NCBI GenBank assembly: GCA_030043435.1 | Contig: JASHXR010000064.1 | Span: 1-10,234 of the forward strand | Direction: 5' to 3' | DNA: 10,234 bases | Origin: Microcaldota archaeon | GTDB taxonomy: Archaea > Micrarchaeota > Micrarchaeia > Micrarchaeales > CABMGC01 | Shown: positions 4,994-10,234 of the stretch, in pieces | Position numbering within the stretch: the stretch's first letter is position 1 | Layout: every line of letters starts with the position of its first letter | Made by a program: the position numbers and the translations under genes | Notes under the pieces: generated by a model | Seen by the model: the letters and a program-made list of their open reading frames with translations, nothing else | Databases searched by the model: none | What the model was told of the DNA's origin: nothing

Positions 4994-6211
4994 ATGGGAG
5001 GAGTACTGATAATAGGCGCGGGAGGGGTAGGCAGCGTAGTGGCCCACAAGTGCGCGCAACTCTACGACAGATTCGGAGGCATAACGCTGGCGTCGAGGAG
5101 GGTGCAGAGGTGCGAGAAGGTCGCCGGTGAGATAAGGCAGAGGACGGGACGAAGCATCGGCGTGGCGCAGGTCGATGCTAACAACGTCAAGGAGGTCAGG
5201 TCGCTGATCAGGAAGGTGGAAGCCGAGATCGTTATAAACGTGGCGCTGCCGTACCAGGACCTCAGCATAATGGAGGCGTGCCTCGAGGCAGGTGCAGACT
5301 ACCTCGACACGGCAAACTACGAGGAACCAGAGGTAGCGCACTTCGAGTACAGCAAGCAGTGGGACTACAGCGAGAGGTTCAAGGAGCACGACCTGATGGC
5401 GGTGCTGGGCTGCGGCTTCGACCCAGGCGTCTCCAACATCTTCTGCGCGTACGCGCAGAAGCACCTCCTTGACGAGATAGAGTATGTAGACATACTCGAT
5501 TGCAATGCAGGCAGCCACGGCTACCAGTTCGCGACGAACTTCAACACAGAGATAAACATCAGGGAGGTGACGCAGAAGGTCAGGCACTGGAGCGAGGGCA
5601 GGTGGATCGAGACCCCTGCCATCATCGACAGCGGAAGCGTGCACTTCCCGTTCGAGTACCCGGAGGTGGGGAAGAGGGAGAGCTACCTTCTCTACCACGA
5701 GGAGCTGGAGTCGCTTGCAAAGAACATCACCGGCCTGAGGAGGATACGCTTCTGGATGACCTTCTCGCAGGAGTACCTGGAGCACCTGAGGGTGCTGAGG
5801 GACGTGGGCATGACCAGGATAGACGAGGTCGAGTACGAGGGCAAGAAGGTCGTGCCGCTGAAGTTCCTCAAGGCGCTGCTCCCCGACCCTGCGTCGATAG
5901 GGTCGGGATACACGGGCAAGACCGTGATAGGCAACGTGATGCGCGGGACGAAGGACGGCAAGGAGAGGGCTGTCTACATGTACAACGTCTGCGACCACGC
6001 CGAGTCGTTCAGCGAGGTGGGCTCGCAGGCAGTCTCATACACCACAGGCGTGCCTGCCATGATAGGCGCGCTGCTGGTGAAGGAGAGGAAGTGGAAGGGC
6101 ACCGGCGTCTTCAACACTGAGCAGCTCGACCCGGACCCGTTCATGGATGAGCTTGGGAAGAACGGGCTGCCGTGGAAGGCGGTAGACTTCGGCGGCGAGC
6201 TCCCGGAGTAG
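4994..6211 (+). CDS. Carboxyspermidine (carboxynorspermidine) dehydrogenase, saccharopine dehydrogenase-like
   Basis: A 405-aa NAD(P)-dependent enzyme that reductively couples a diamine (putrescine or 1,3-diaminopropane) with L-aspartate beta-semialdehyde to give carboxyspermidine or carboxynorspermidine. The N-terminal Rossmann motif is GAGGVGS (8-14). Family-specific blocks are INVALPYQDLSIMEACLEAG (about 80-99), DTANYE, LGCGFDPGVSNIF, DCNAGSHGYQFATNFN-type, EINIREVTQK, ESYLLYHEELESL, FWMTFSQEYLEHLRVL, VSYTTGVPAMIGALL and the C-terminal FNTEQLDPDPF. These blocks distinguish it from true lysine-pathway saccharopine dehydrogenases. The length is normal. It is followed after 27 nt by nspC, which decarboxylates its product. 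The strong likeness to the bacterial enzyme (from memory) suggests horizontal transfer. Which diamine is used cannot be told from sequence. Confidence 0.93.
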   Translation: MGGVLIIGAGGVGSVVAHKCAQLYDRFGGITLASRRVQRCEKVAGEIRQRTGRSIGVAQVDANNVKEVRSLIRKVEAEIVINVALPYQDLSIMEACLEAGADYLDTANYEEPEVAHFEYSKQWDYSERFKEHDLMAVLGCGFDPGVSNIFCAYAQKHLLDEIEYVDILDCNAGSHGYQFATNFNTEINIREVTQKVRHWSEGRWIETPAIIDSGSVHFPFEYPEVGKRESYLLYHEELESLAKNITGLRRIRFWMTFSQEYLEHLRVLRDVGMTRIDEVEYEGKKVVPLKFLKALLPDPASIGSGYTGKTVIGNVMRGTKDGKERAVYMYNVCDHAESFSEVGSQAVSYTTGVPAMIGALLVKERKWKGTGVFNTEQLDPDPFMDELGKNGLPWKAVDFGGELPE

Positions 6212-6226
6212 GGCGGCGCGGCCATT

Positions 6227-6232
6227 GGTGAT
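6227..6232 (+). promoter_or_regulatory. Strong Shine-Dalgarno of nspC
   Basis: GGTGAT is complementary to the ATCACC end of archaeal 16S rRNA and is 6 nt before the ATG at 6239. It fixes the nspC start and shows that this second operon gene is translated by a leadered mechanism, unlike the leaderless-looking genes purD and gnd. Confidence 0.6.
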
Positions 6233-6238
6233 GAGAGC

Positions 6239-7405
6239 ATGGGCGACGAGTACAGGAACAGCGGGTTCCCGAGGCGCGTCGTCGAGGGGGTGGAGAGCCC
6301 TTGCTTCATAGTGAGCGAGCCTGCGCTCAGGCGGAACCTCGATATACTTGCGGCCGTGAAGAGGCGCACTGGAGCCAAGGTGCTCCTGGCGCTCAAGGCC
6401 TTCGCCATGCCATCCACCTTCCCATTGCTCAGGAGATATCTCGACGGCGTCTGCGCGAGCGGGCCTCTCGAGGCCAGGCTAGGCAGGGAGGAGTTCGGGA
6501 GGGAGGTGCACACCTTCTCGCCAGCATACTCTGACGCGGACATGCGCCAGGTGATAAGGTACTCGGACAGGATCATCTTCAACTCCATAGCCCAGTGGAA
6601 GAGGCACAGGCGCGCCATCTCGCGGAGCGGCAGGGCGATAGAGGTAGGGCTCAGGGTGAACCCGGGCAGGACCACCGCGAGGCCGCCGCTCTACAACCCC
6701 ACCCTTCCAGGCTCGAGGCTGGGCGTGCAGGCGCGCGACCTCGCCGGAGAGGACCTCGAGGGCATCGACGGCCTTCACTTCCACGCGCTCTGCGAGCAGG
6801 GCGCAGAGGAGCTGGCTGCGGTGCTGGCCTCGTTCGAGAGGAGGTATGATAGATACCTGGGGCGCATGGAATGGGTGAACCTCGGCGGCGGGCACCACAT
6901 AACGAGGAAGGGCTACGACGTAGAGCTGCTCGCCAGTACGATAAACGCGTTCAGGGAGGGCCACTCCGGGATCGAGGTGGTGCTGGAGCCAGGGGAGGCG
7001 GTTGCGCTCAATGCGGGCGTGCTCGTGGCTACGGTGCTCGACGTGGTGCACAACGGCCTCGACATCGCCATACTTGACACCTCGGCAGAGGCGCACATGC
7101 CTGACGTCCTCGCAGCGCCGTACCGGCCTGCGGTCGCGGGCGCCGGAAAGCCTGGCGAGAAGAGGTACACGTACAGGCTTGGCGGCCTCACCTGCCTCGC
7201 AGGCGACGTGATAGGCGACTACTCCTTCGATGCAAGGCTGCGCCCCGGCGACCGTCTCGCCTTCCTGGACATGGCCCACTACTCTATGGTGAAGACCACA
7301 ACATTCAACGGGCTGAGACTGCCTTCGATAGCGCTCTACGCCAATGACAGAAGCGTGAGGATCGTGAGGAGGTTCGGCTACGAGGCTTACGCTGAGAGGC
7401 TCTGA
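6239..7405 (+). CDS. nspC: Carboxynorspermidine/carboxyspermidine decarboxylase
   Basis: A 388-aa PLP-dependent decarboxylase of the alanine-racemase fold (fold III, with DapA/LysA-type and ornithine decarboxylases). It removes CO2 from carboxyspermidine or carboxynorspermidine to give spermidine or norspermidine. Visible residues are the PLP Lys53 in LALKAF, the LDGVCASGPLEARLG block (68-82), FHALCEQ (181-187), the glycine loop LGGGHH (215-220), EPGEA (250-254), and the C-terminal GLTCLAGD with the probable catalytic Cys319 and Asp323. LDMAHYSMVKTTTFNG (343-358) matches the NspC C-terminal end and separates it from diaminopimelate decarboxylase. The length is typical. It forms a two-gene operon with the upstream dehydrogenase. 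No diamine-forming decarboxylase is in the window. Confidence 0.95.
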   Translation: MGDEYRNSGFPRRVVEGVESPCFIVSEPALRRNLDILAAVKRRTGAKVLLALKAFAMPSTFPLLRRYLDGVCASGPLEARLGREEFGREVHTFSPAYSDADMRQVIRYSDRIIFNSIAQWKRHRRAISRSGRAIEVGLRVNPGRTTARPPLYNPTLPGSRLGVQARDLAGEDLEGIDGLHFHALCEQGAEELAAVLASFERRYDRYLGRMEWVNLGGGHHITRKGYDVELLASTINAFREGHSGIEVVLEPGEAVALNAGVLVATVLDVVHNGLDIAILDTSAEAHMPDVLAAPYRPAVAGAGKPGEKRYTYRLGGLTCLAGDVIGDYSFDARLRPGDRLAFLDMAHYSMVKTTTFNGLRLPSIALYANDRSVRIVRRFGYEAYAERL

Positions 7406-7412
7406 GGTCAGG

Positions 7413-7474
7413 ACAGCGCATAAAGCTTACGCTGTGCGGGAAACCGCTGGCGCACGAGGCGTGCCTCCTGCGGT
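7413..7474. terminator. Two adjacent hairpins between convergent nspC and zinc ribbon genes
   Basis: The first stem is ACAGCG (7413-7418) with CGCTGT (7430-7435), possibly extended inside by TAA/TTA. The second is a compound stem: ACCGC (7443-7447) with GCGGT (7470-7474), enclosing GCACG (7452-7456) with CGTGC (7460-7464). They fill the whole 68-nt gap between two converging stop codons, the position expected for bidirectional transcript ends. There is no T tract, so termination is an inference. The first stem includes part of a 10-bp direct repeat GCTTACGCTG (7385-7394 and 7425-7434). Confidence 0.4.
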
Positions 7475-7617
7475 CACTTCTTCCCGCCTATCTTGAACAT
7501 CTTTGTGCCGCAGGCGGAGCAGGGGCCGGTGACAGCCTTCTTGCCATTCTTCATGGTCACCTCCTTCGGGTCCTTCATCTCCCTCTTCTGCTTGCACTTA
7601 ACACAATACGCTTCCAT
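7474..7617 (-). CDS. 47-aa zinc ribbon protein, DUF5679-like
   Basis: On the minus strand an ATG at 7617-7615 opens a 47-codon frame ending at the TGA 7476-7474. The protein begins MEAYCVKCKQKREMKDPKEV and ends with GPCSACGTKMFKIGGKK. Two CxxC knuckles (C5/C8 and C33/C36) define a mini zinc ribbon, and the pattern YCVKCKxKREMKDxKEVTxKNG...CxxCGTKMF matches small archaeal/bacterial proteins I know as DUF5679. Its function is not established; the many lysines suggest nucleic acid or ribosome contact. It faces nspC convergently and purD divergently. A TATA box (TTTTTAAAT, minus, 7651-7659) sits about 38 nt upstream of the start, and GGAG lies just before the ATG. It is too short for most gene callers and easily missed. 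Confidence 0.88.
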   Translation of the reverse strand: MEAYCVKCKQKREMKDPKEVTMKNGKKAVTGPCSACGTKMFKIGGKK

Positions 7618-7650
7618 GCTTATCTCCAAGAGTATCTATGCATGCGCAGC

Positions 7651-7660
7651 ATTTAAAAAC
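7651..7660 (-). promoter_or_regulatory. TATA box of the zinc ribbon gene
   Basis: On the minus strand this reads GTTTTTAAAT, centred about 38 nt before the start codon at 7617, giving a leader of roughly 12 nt with room for the GGAG ribosome binding site. Confidence 0.55.
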
Positions 7661-7708
7661 GTTGCTCCTCAGCTGCGGCAGGAACGCGGCTTATGGCCCG
7701 AGCAGGAT

Positions 7709-7729
7709 TGCGCTGCCCGGACCAGCGCA
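7709..7729. other. Perfect 7-bp hairpin in the divergent zinc ribbon/purD intergenic region
   Basis: TGCGCTG (7709-7715) and CAGCGCA (7723-7729) pair perfectly around the loop CCCGGAC. It lies outside both inferred transcripts, upstream of both TATA boxes in a 223-nt gap. It could be an operator-like palindrome or part of a small RNA. No credible protein frame spans it. The rest of the gap shows nothing I can name. Confidence 0.3.
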
Positions 7730-7801
7730 GCGCCTCGAAAGCAGCCATCATTGCCGCGGCAGCGGTTCACGTCCGCATTGGCATCATCGTACGGTGAGGA
7801 A

Positions 7802-7811
7802 AGATATTAAA
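7802..7811 (+). promoter_or_regulatory. TATA box of purD
   Basis: AGATATTAAA preceded by GTGAGGAA (BRE-like purines) is centred about 34 nt before the ATG at 7841. The predicted leader is about 8 nt, so the mRNA is nearly leaderless; this supports the upstream ATG as the true start. Confidence 0.55.
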
Positions 7812-7840
7812 GCTCAGGCCGCCGAATCATACCGATATAG

Positions 7841-9214
7841 ATGCCCGGACTTATGGATCCAGTGAGGATAGACGAGAGAGGAGCGGCCAGTGCCGAGCCC
7901 CAGCCCCTTCCTGAGCCCCAGCCCAGGCCGAGGCAGGTGGCATCTGACGGCAAGACCAATATACTCATCGTGGGGTCTGGCGCGAGGGAGCATGCGCTCC
8001 TCTGGCACCTCGGCCGCAGCTCCATGGCTGGCGAGATATACGTAGCTCCGGGGAACGGCGGTACGCACGACCACAACATTGGCATAGACGCAGCTGACAC
8101 CGTCAGGCTGTACGAGTTCGCGAGGCATAACGACTGCGTCACCGTGGTGGGCCCGGAGCTGCCGCTCGCGCTTGGCGTGGTCGACCTCTTCAGGAGCGAG
8201 GGCATGCCAATCTTCGGGCCGACGCAGCGGCAGGCCAAGATAGAGTGGTCGAAGTCGTACTCCAAGGCCCTGATGCGCGAACTTGCGATACCTACCGCAG
8301 CGTTCTCCGTCTTCACAGAACCGGAACCTGCGATAGCATACGCTTCGGGAAGGGGCTGGAACGTGGCGGTCAAGGCCGACGGCCTTGCCGACGGGAAGGG
8401 CGTCAGGGTCTGCTCCTCAGAGGCTGAGGTCAGGGCAGCCGTCGCGGACATCATGGACAGGAAGGTCTTCGGCGGCGCAGGCAACTCCATCATAGTCGAG
8501 GACAGGATCTACGGCACCGAGCTCTCCGTCTTCGCGCTATGCGACGGCATTAGGGCGGTATACCTCGGCAGCGCAGTCGACCACAAGCAGCTTCTTGATG
8601 GAGGGAAGGGCCCTAATACCGGAGGCATGGGCGCCTACTCGCCTGCAGAGTTATCCAGCGACACGATGGTGAGGTATGTGATGAGCAGGATAATGGACCC
8701 TGTCGTCGCACGCACGGAGTTCTCTGGTTTCCTCTACGCCGGGCTCATGCTGACCCATGACGGACCCAAGGTGATCGAGTTCAACTCAAGACTAGGGGAC
8801 CCTGAAGCCCAGGTCATACTGCCGAGGCTCGACTTCGACCTCCTTCCATATCTCAACCTTGTCTCGACAGGAGGTAGGCTCGGCGCCGGCGTCAGGCTCA
8901 ACCTCGCTTACGAGGCCGCGTGCTGCGTCAGCATGTGCTCCGAGGGTTATCCGCTGAGCCATAAGGACAACCAGGGGAGGAGGATAAGCGGGGTGGATGA
9001 AGCGAACGCGAGGACCAACACCCTGGTCTTCCACGCAGGCACGAGGTTAGAGGACGGAAAGCCGCTTACGGACGGGGGGAGGGTCTTGTCAGTCGTCGGG
9101 AGGGGGCGCTCCCTCGACCACGCGGTAAGGGAGGCGTACAGGTCTGTGGACATGATCTCGTTCAAGGGGGAGCAGCACAGGACAGACATAGGCAGGACGA
9201 GGCTGAGGGCCTGA
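7841..9214 (+). CDS. purD: Phosphoribosylamine-glycine ligase (GAR synthetase)
   Basis: A 457-aa ATP-grasp enzyme that joins phosphoribosylamine and glycine in the second step of purine synthesis. The catalytic part begins at about residue 40: NILIVGSGAREHALLWHL, then VAPGNGGT (68-75), VVGPELPLALG (102-112), FGPTQRQAKIEWSKSYSK, VKADGLADGKGV (177-188), GTELSV, DHKQLLDGGKGPNTGGMGAYSP (248-268) and the Mg-binding EFNSRLGDPEAQ (313-324). The first 38 residues are an extra, proline-rich extension (EPQPLPEPQPRPRQ) not usual in PurD. The TATA spacing favours the ATG at 7841, and a stop codon lies directly before it. A GTG at 7937 would give a family-length 425-aa protein. Other purine genes are absent nearby. 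Confidence 0.95.
   Translation: MPGLMDPVRIDERGAASAEPQPLPEPQPRPRQVASDGKTNILIVGSGAREHALLWHLGRSSMAGEIYVAPGNGGTHDHNIGIDAADTVRLYEFARHNDCVTVVGPELPLALGVVDLFRSEGMPIFGPTQRQAKIEWSKSYSKALMRELAIPTAAFSVFTEPEPAIAYASGRGWNVAVKADGLADGKGVRVCSSEAEVRAAVADIMDRKVFGGAGNSIIVEDRIYGTELSVFALCDGIRAVYLGSAVDHKQLLDGGKGPNTGGMGAYSPAELSSDTMVRYVMSRIMDPVVARTEFSGFLYAGLMLTHDGPKVIEFNSRLGDPEAQVILPRLDFDLLPYLNLVSTGGRLGAGVRLNLAYEAACCVSMCSEGYPLSHKDNQGRRISGVDEANARTNTLVFHAGTRLEDGKPLTDGGRVLSVVGRGRSLDHAVREAYRSVDMISFKGEQHRTDIGRTRLRA
7895..7924 (+). repeat. 12-bp direct repeat in the purD N-terminal extension
   Basis: GAGCCCCAGCCC occurs at 7895-7906 and again at 7913-7924. It encodes the repeated Glu-Pro-Gln-Pro of the extension and suggests that the linker grew by short tandem duplication. 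Confidence 0.8.
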
Positions 9215-9216
9215 TA

Positions 9217-9234
9217 CTGCGCGCCACGGCGCAG
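9217..9234 (+). terminator. Perfect 6-bp GC hairpin after the purD stop codon
   Basis: CTGCGC (9217-9222) and GCGCAG (9229-9234) pair around the loop GCCACG, starting 2 nt after the purD stop. It precedes a separate promoter for the next gene. There is no T tract, so its role in ending or protecting the purD transcript is inferred. Confidence 0.35.
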
Positions 9235-9256
9235 GACAGACGAGCCCAGGACGTAT

Positions 9257-9266
9257 ACAAATATAT
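9257..9266 (+). promoter_or_regulatory. TATA box of the 6PGDH-like gene
   Basis: ACAAATATAT (continuing TCC) is centred about 33 nt before the ATG at 9295, giving a leader of about 7 nt, the same geometry as purD. It implies that the gene is transcribed independently of purD. Confidence 0.6.
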
Positions 9267-9294
9267 TCCTTCCCTGCGATGCATAAGCGGTGCT

Positions 9295-10230
9295 ATGACC
9301 GCGCCTGAGAGAGTCGTCGGCCTTATCGGGCTCGGCAACATGGGGGGGAATATCGCGCAGGTACTGCGAAGGAGCGGATACTCGCTGGTCTTGTATAATC
9401 GGGAGAAGGAGAGGTACGAGCAGTTCAAGGAGAAGGAGGGGGTGTACCTCGCCAAGGACCTCAAGGACTTTGTCAGGCAGGTCAGGGCCGCTGGCGGAGG
9501 CGCCAGGATATGGCTCATGATACCGGGAGGCAAGGCGACGAACGAGACAGTATCGGTGCTCTCGGGCCTGCTCTCGAACGGCGACCTCGTCATCGACGGC
9601 TCCAACTCAATCTACGTGGACTCGGTGGCCAACTACGACAAGCTAAGGGCCAAGGGCATCCAGTACCTGGACGTGGGATGCGCAGGCGGACCCGAGGACG
9701 TGCTCAGCGGCGTGGCGCTGATGGTCGGCGGGGACATGGAGGCCTTCGAGGAGGCCGAGGATATACTCAAGGCAGTGGCGGGGAAGGGGAGCTACGGATA
9801 CCTTGGCGGGAGCGGGTCGGGGCACATGGCCAAGCTGGTGCATAACGGCATCTTCTACGGCATCTTCCCTGTGTATGCCGAGGGCGTCGAGCTACTGGCC
9901 AGGATGAGGGATGAGCAGCCCGAGATGAACTTCGACATGGACGAGGCGTTGAGGCTGCTGCAGTCCTCGCCGCCAGTGACGACAGGCATAATGAAGGCCA
10001 TCTCCAGCTCGCTGAAGACGGGCAGGACTGCGAAGGCGGACAAGGCAAAGGCGCCTGAGCAGGCGCCGGAGGTCAAGATCTCGGAGATGGTGAGGTGGGA
10101 GGCGGAGAAGGCGAAGGAGATGGGAGTCGACCTCAGCGTCACCAACGCGATACTCGAAGGGTATGGCACCATGTCAGAGGGCTCGAGAAGGATCTACTCC
10201 GACGCAAAGAAGAAGCTTACAGGGCACTGA
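9295..10230 (+). CDS. gnd: Short-form 6-phosphogluconate dehydrogenase homologue
   Basis: A 311-aa member of the 6PGDH/beta-hydroxyacid dehydrogenase family, of the short (about 300 aa) type. The expected reaction is 6-phosphogluconate to ribulose 5-phosphate plus CO2. Seen in order: Rossmann GLIGLGNMGGNIA (9-21), MIPGGKATNETV (75-86), DGSNSIYVDS (101-110; canonical DGGNSxYxDS), LDVGCAGGPEDVLSG (125-139; canonical GxSGG), and GSGSGHMAKLVHNGIFYG (172-189) with the catalytic Lys180 and Asn184. A C-terminal helical part has VRWEAEKAKEMGVDLSV (267-282). Two active-site positions deviate: the usual Ser of SGG is Ala130 and the Glu of HNGIEYG is Phe187. A Lys/Ala/Pro-rich insert lies at about 242-259. 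It may be a true Gnd with altered chemistry or a relative acting on another hydroxyacid. The gene is complete and ends 4 nt before the window edge. Confidence 0.8.
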   Translation: MTAPERVVGLIGLGNMGGNIAQVLRRSGYSLVLYNREKERYEQFKEKEGVYLAKDLKDFVRQVRAAGGGARIWLMIPGGKATNETVSVLSGLLSNGDLVIDGSNSIYVDSVANYDKLRAKGIQYLDVGCAGGPEDVLSGVALMVGGDMEAFEEAEDILKAVAGKGSYGYLGGSGSGHMAKLVHNGIFYGIFPVYAEGVELLARMRDEQPEMNFDMDEALRLLQSSPPVTTGIMKAISSSLKTGRTAKADKAKAPEQAPEVKISEMVRWEAEKAKEMGVDLSVTNAILEGYGTMSEGSRRIYSDAKKKLTGH

Positions 10231-10234
10231 TTCC

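Noticed and set aside
4913..5998. 361-codon minus-strand frame
   Set aside because: It is the antisense shadow of the carboxyspermidine dehydrogenase gene; its His/Arg/Val/Leu-rich content is typical of the opposite strand of GC-rich coding DNA.
7638..7865. Plus-strand frames in the gap before purD, possible small protein
   Set aside because: None has a promoter plus ribosome binding site at a sensible distance; they cross the two divergent promoters and show no family motif.

Overview
The window looks like chromosomal DNA of an archaeon, most likely a DPANN-type lineage close to Micrarchaeota. The evidence is a class III (pilin-type) signal peptide of the QSAMEYLMTYGWAIL type fused to a LamG-like domain, AT-rich TATA boxes 26-34 nt before start codons (leaderless or near-leaderless genes), an archaeal-type endonuclease III relative, an archaeal-type prenyl synthase, a DUF5679-like mini zinc ribbon and heavy AGG/ATA codon use. 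The DNA is GC-rich by eye, with AT-rich islands at promoters and inside the pilin gene. The phylum is an inference, not a proof.

Layout. 1-404 (minus) is the 5' part of an unrecognised gene that runs off the left edge. 602-2817 (plus) is a three-gene cluster: VOC/glyoxalase-fold protein, endonuclease III-like DNA glycosylase, and short-chain polyprenyl (GGPP-type) synthase. 2875-2989 (minus) is a solitary 5S rRNA gene with its own TATA box. 3215-4117 (plus) is a pilin-like LamG surface protein, preceded by a (CA)10 microsatellite and a C10 tract. 4118-4410 is AT-rich and carries the promoter of a membrane-anchored extracellular FKBP-type prolyl isomerase (4411-4926). 4994-7405 (plus) is a two-gene polyamine module: carboxyspermidine dehydrogenase and carboxy(nor)spermidine decarboxylase (nspC). 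7474-7617 (minus) is a 47-aa zinc ribbon protein. 7841-9214 is purD with an unusual N-terminal extension. 9295-10230 is a short-form 6-phosphogluconate dehydrogenase homologue with altered active-site residues.

How they work together. Most of the window is housekeeping: lipid precursor synthesis, purine synthesis, base excision repair, 5S rRNA. The adjacent dehydrogenase and decarboxylase form a complete two-step route from a diamine plus aspartate semialdehyde to spermidine (or norspermidine). This is the bacterial 'alternative' route, not the agmatine/aminopropyl route usually expected in archaea. The LamG pilin and the sequon-rich FKBP are the cell-surface part. The most interesting points are the simple repeats upstream of the surface-protein gene (possible phase variation), the bacterial-type polyamine operon, and the Gnd homologue without the usual catalytic glutamate. 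I saw no CRISPR array, transposase, tRNA or integrase.
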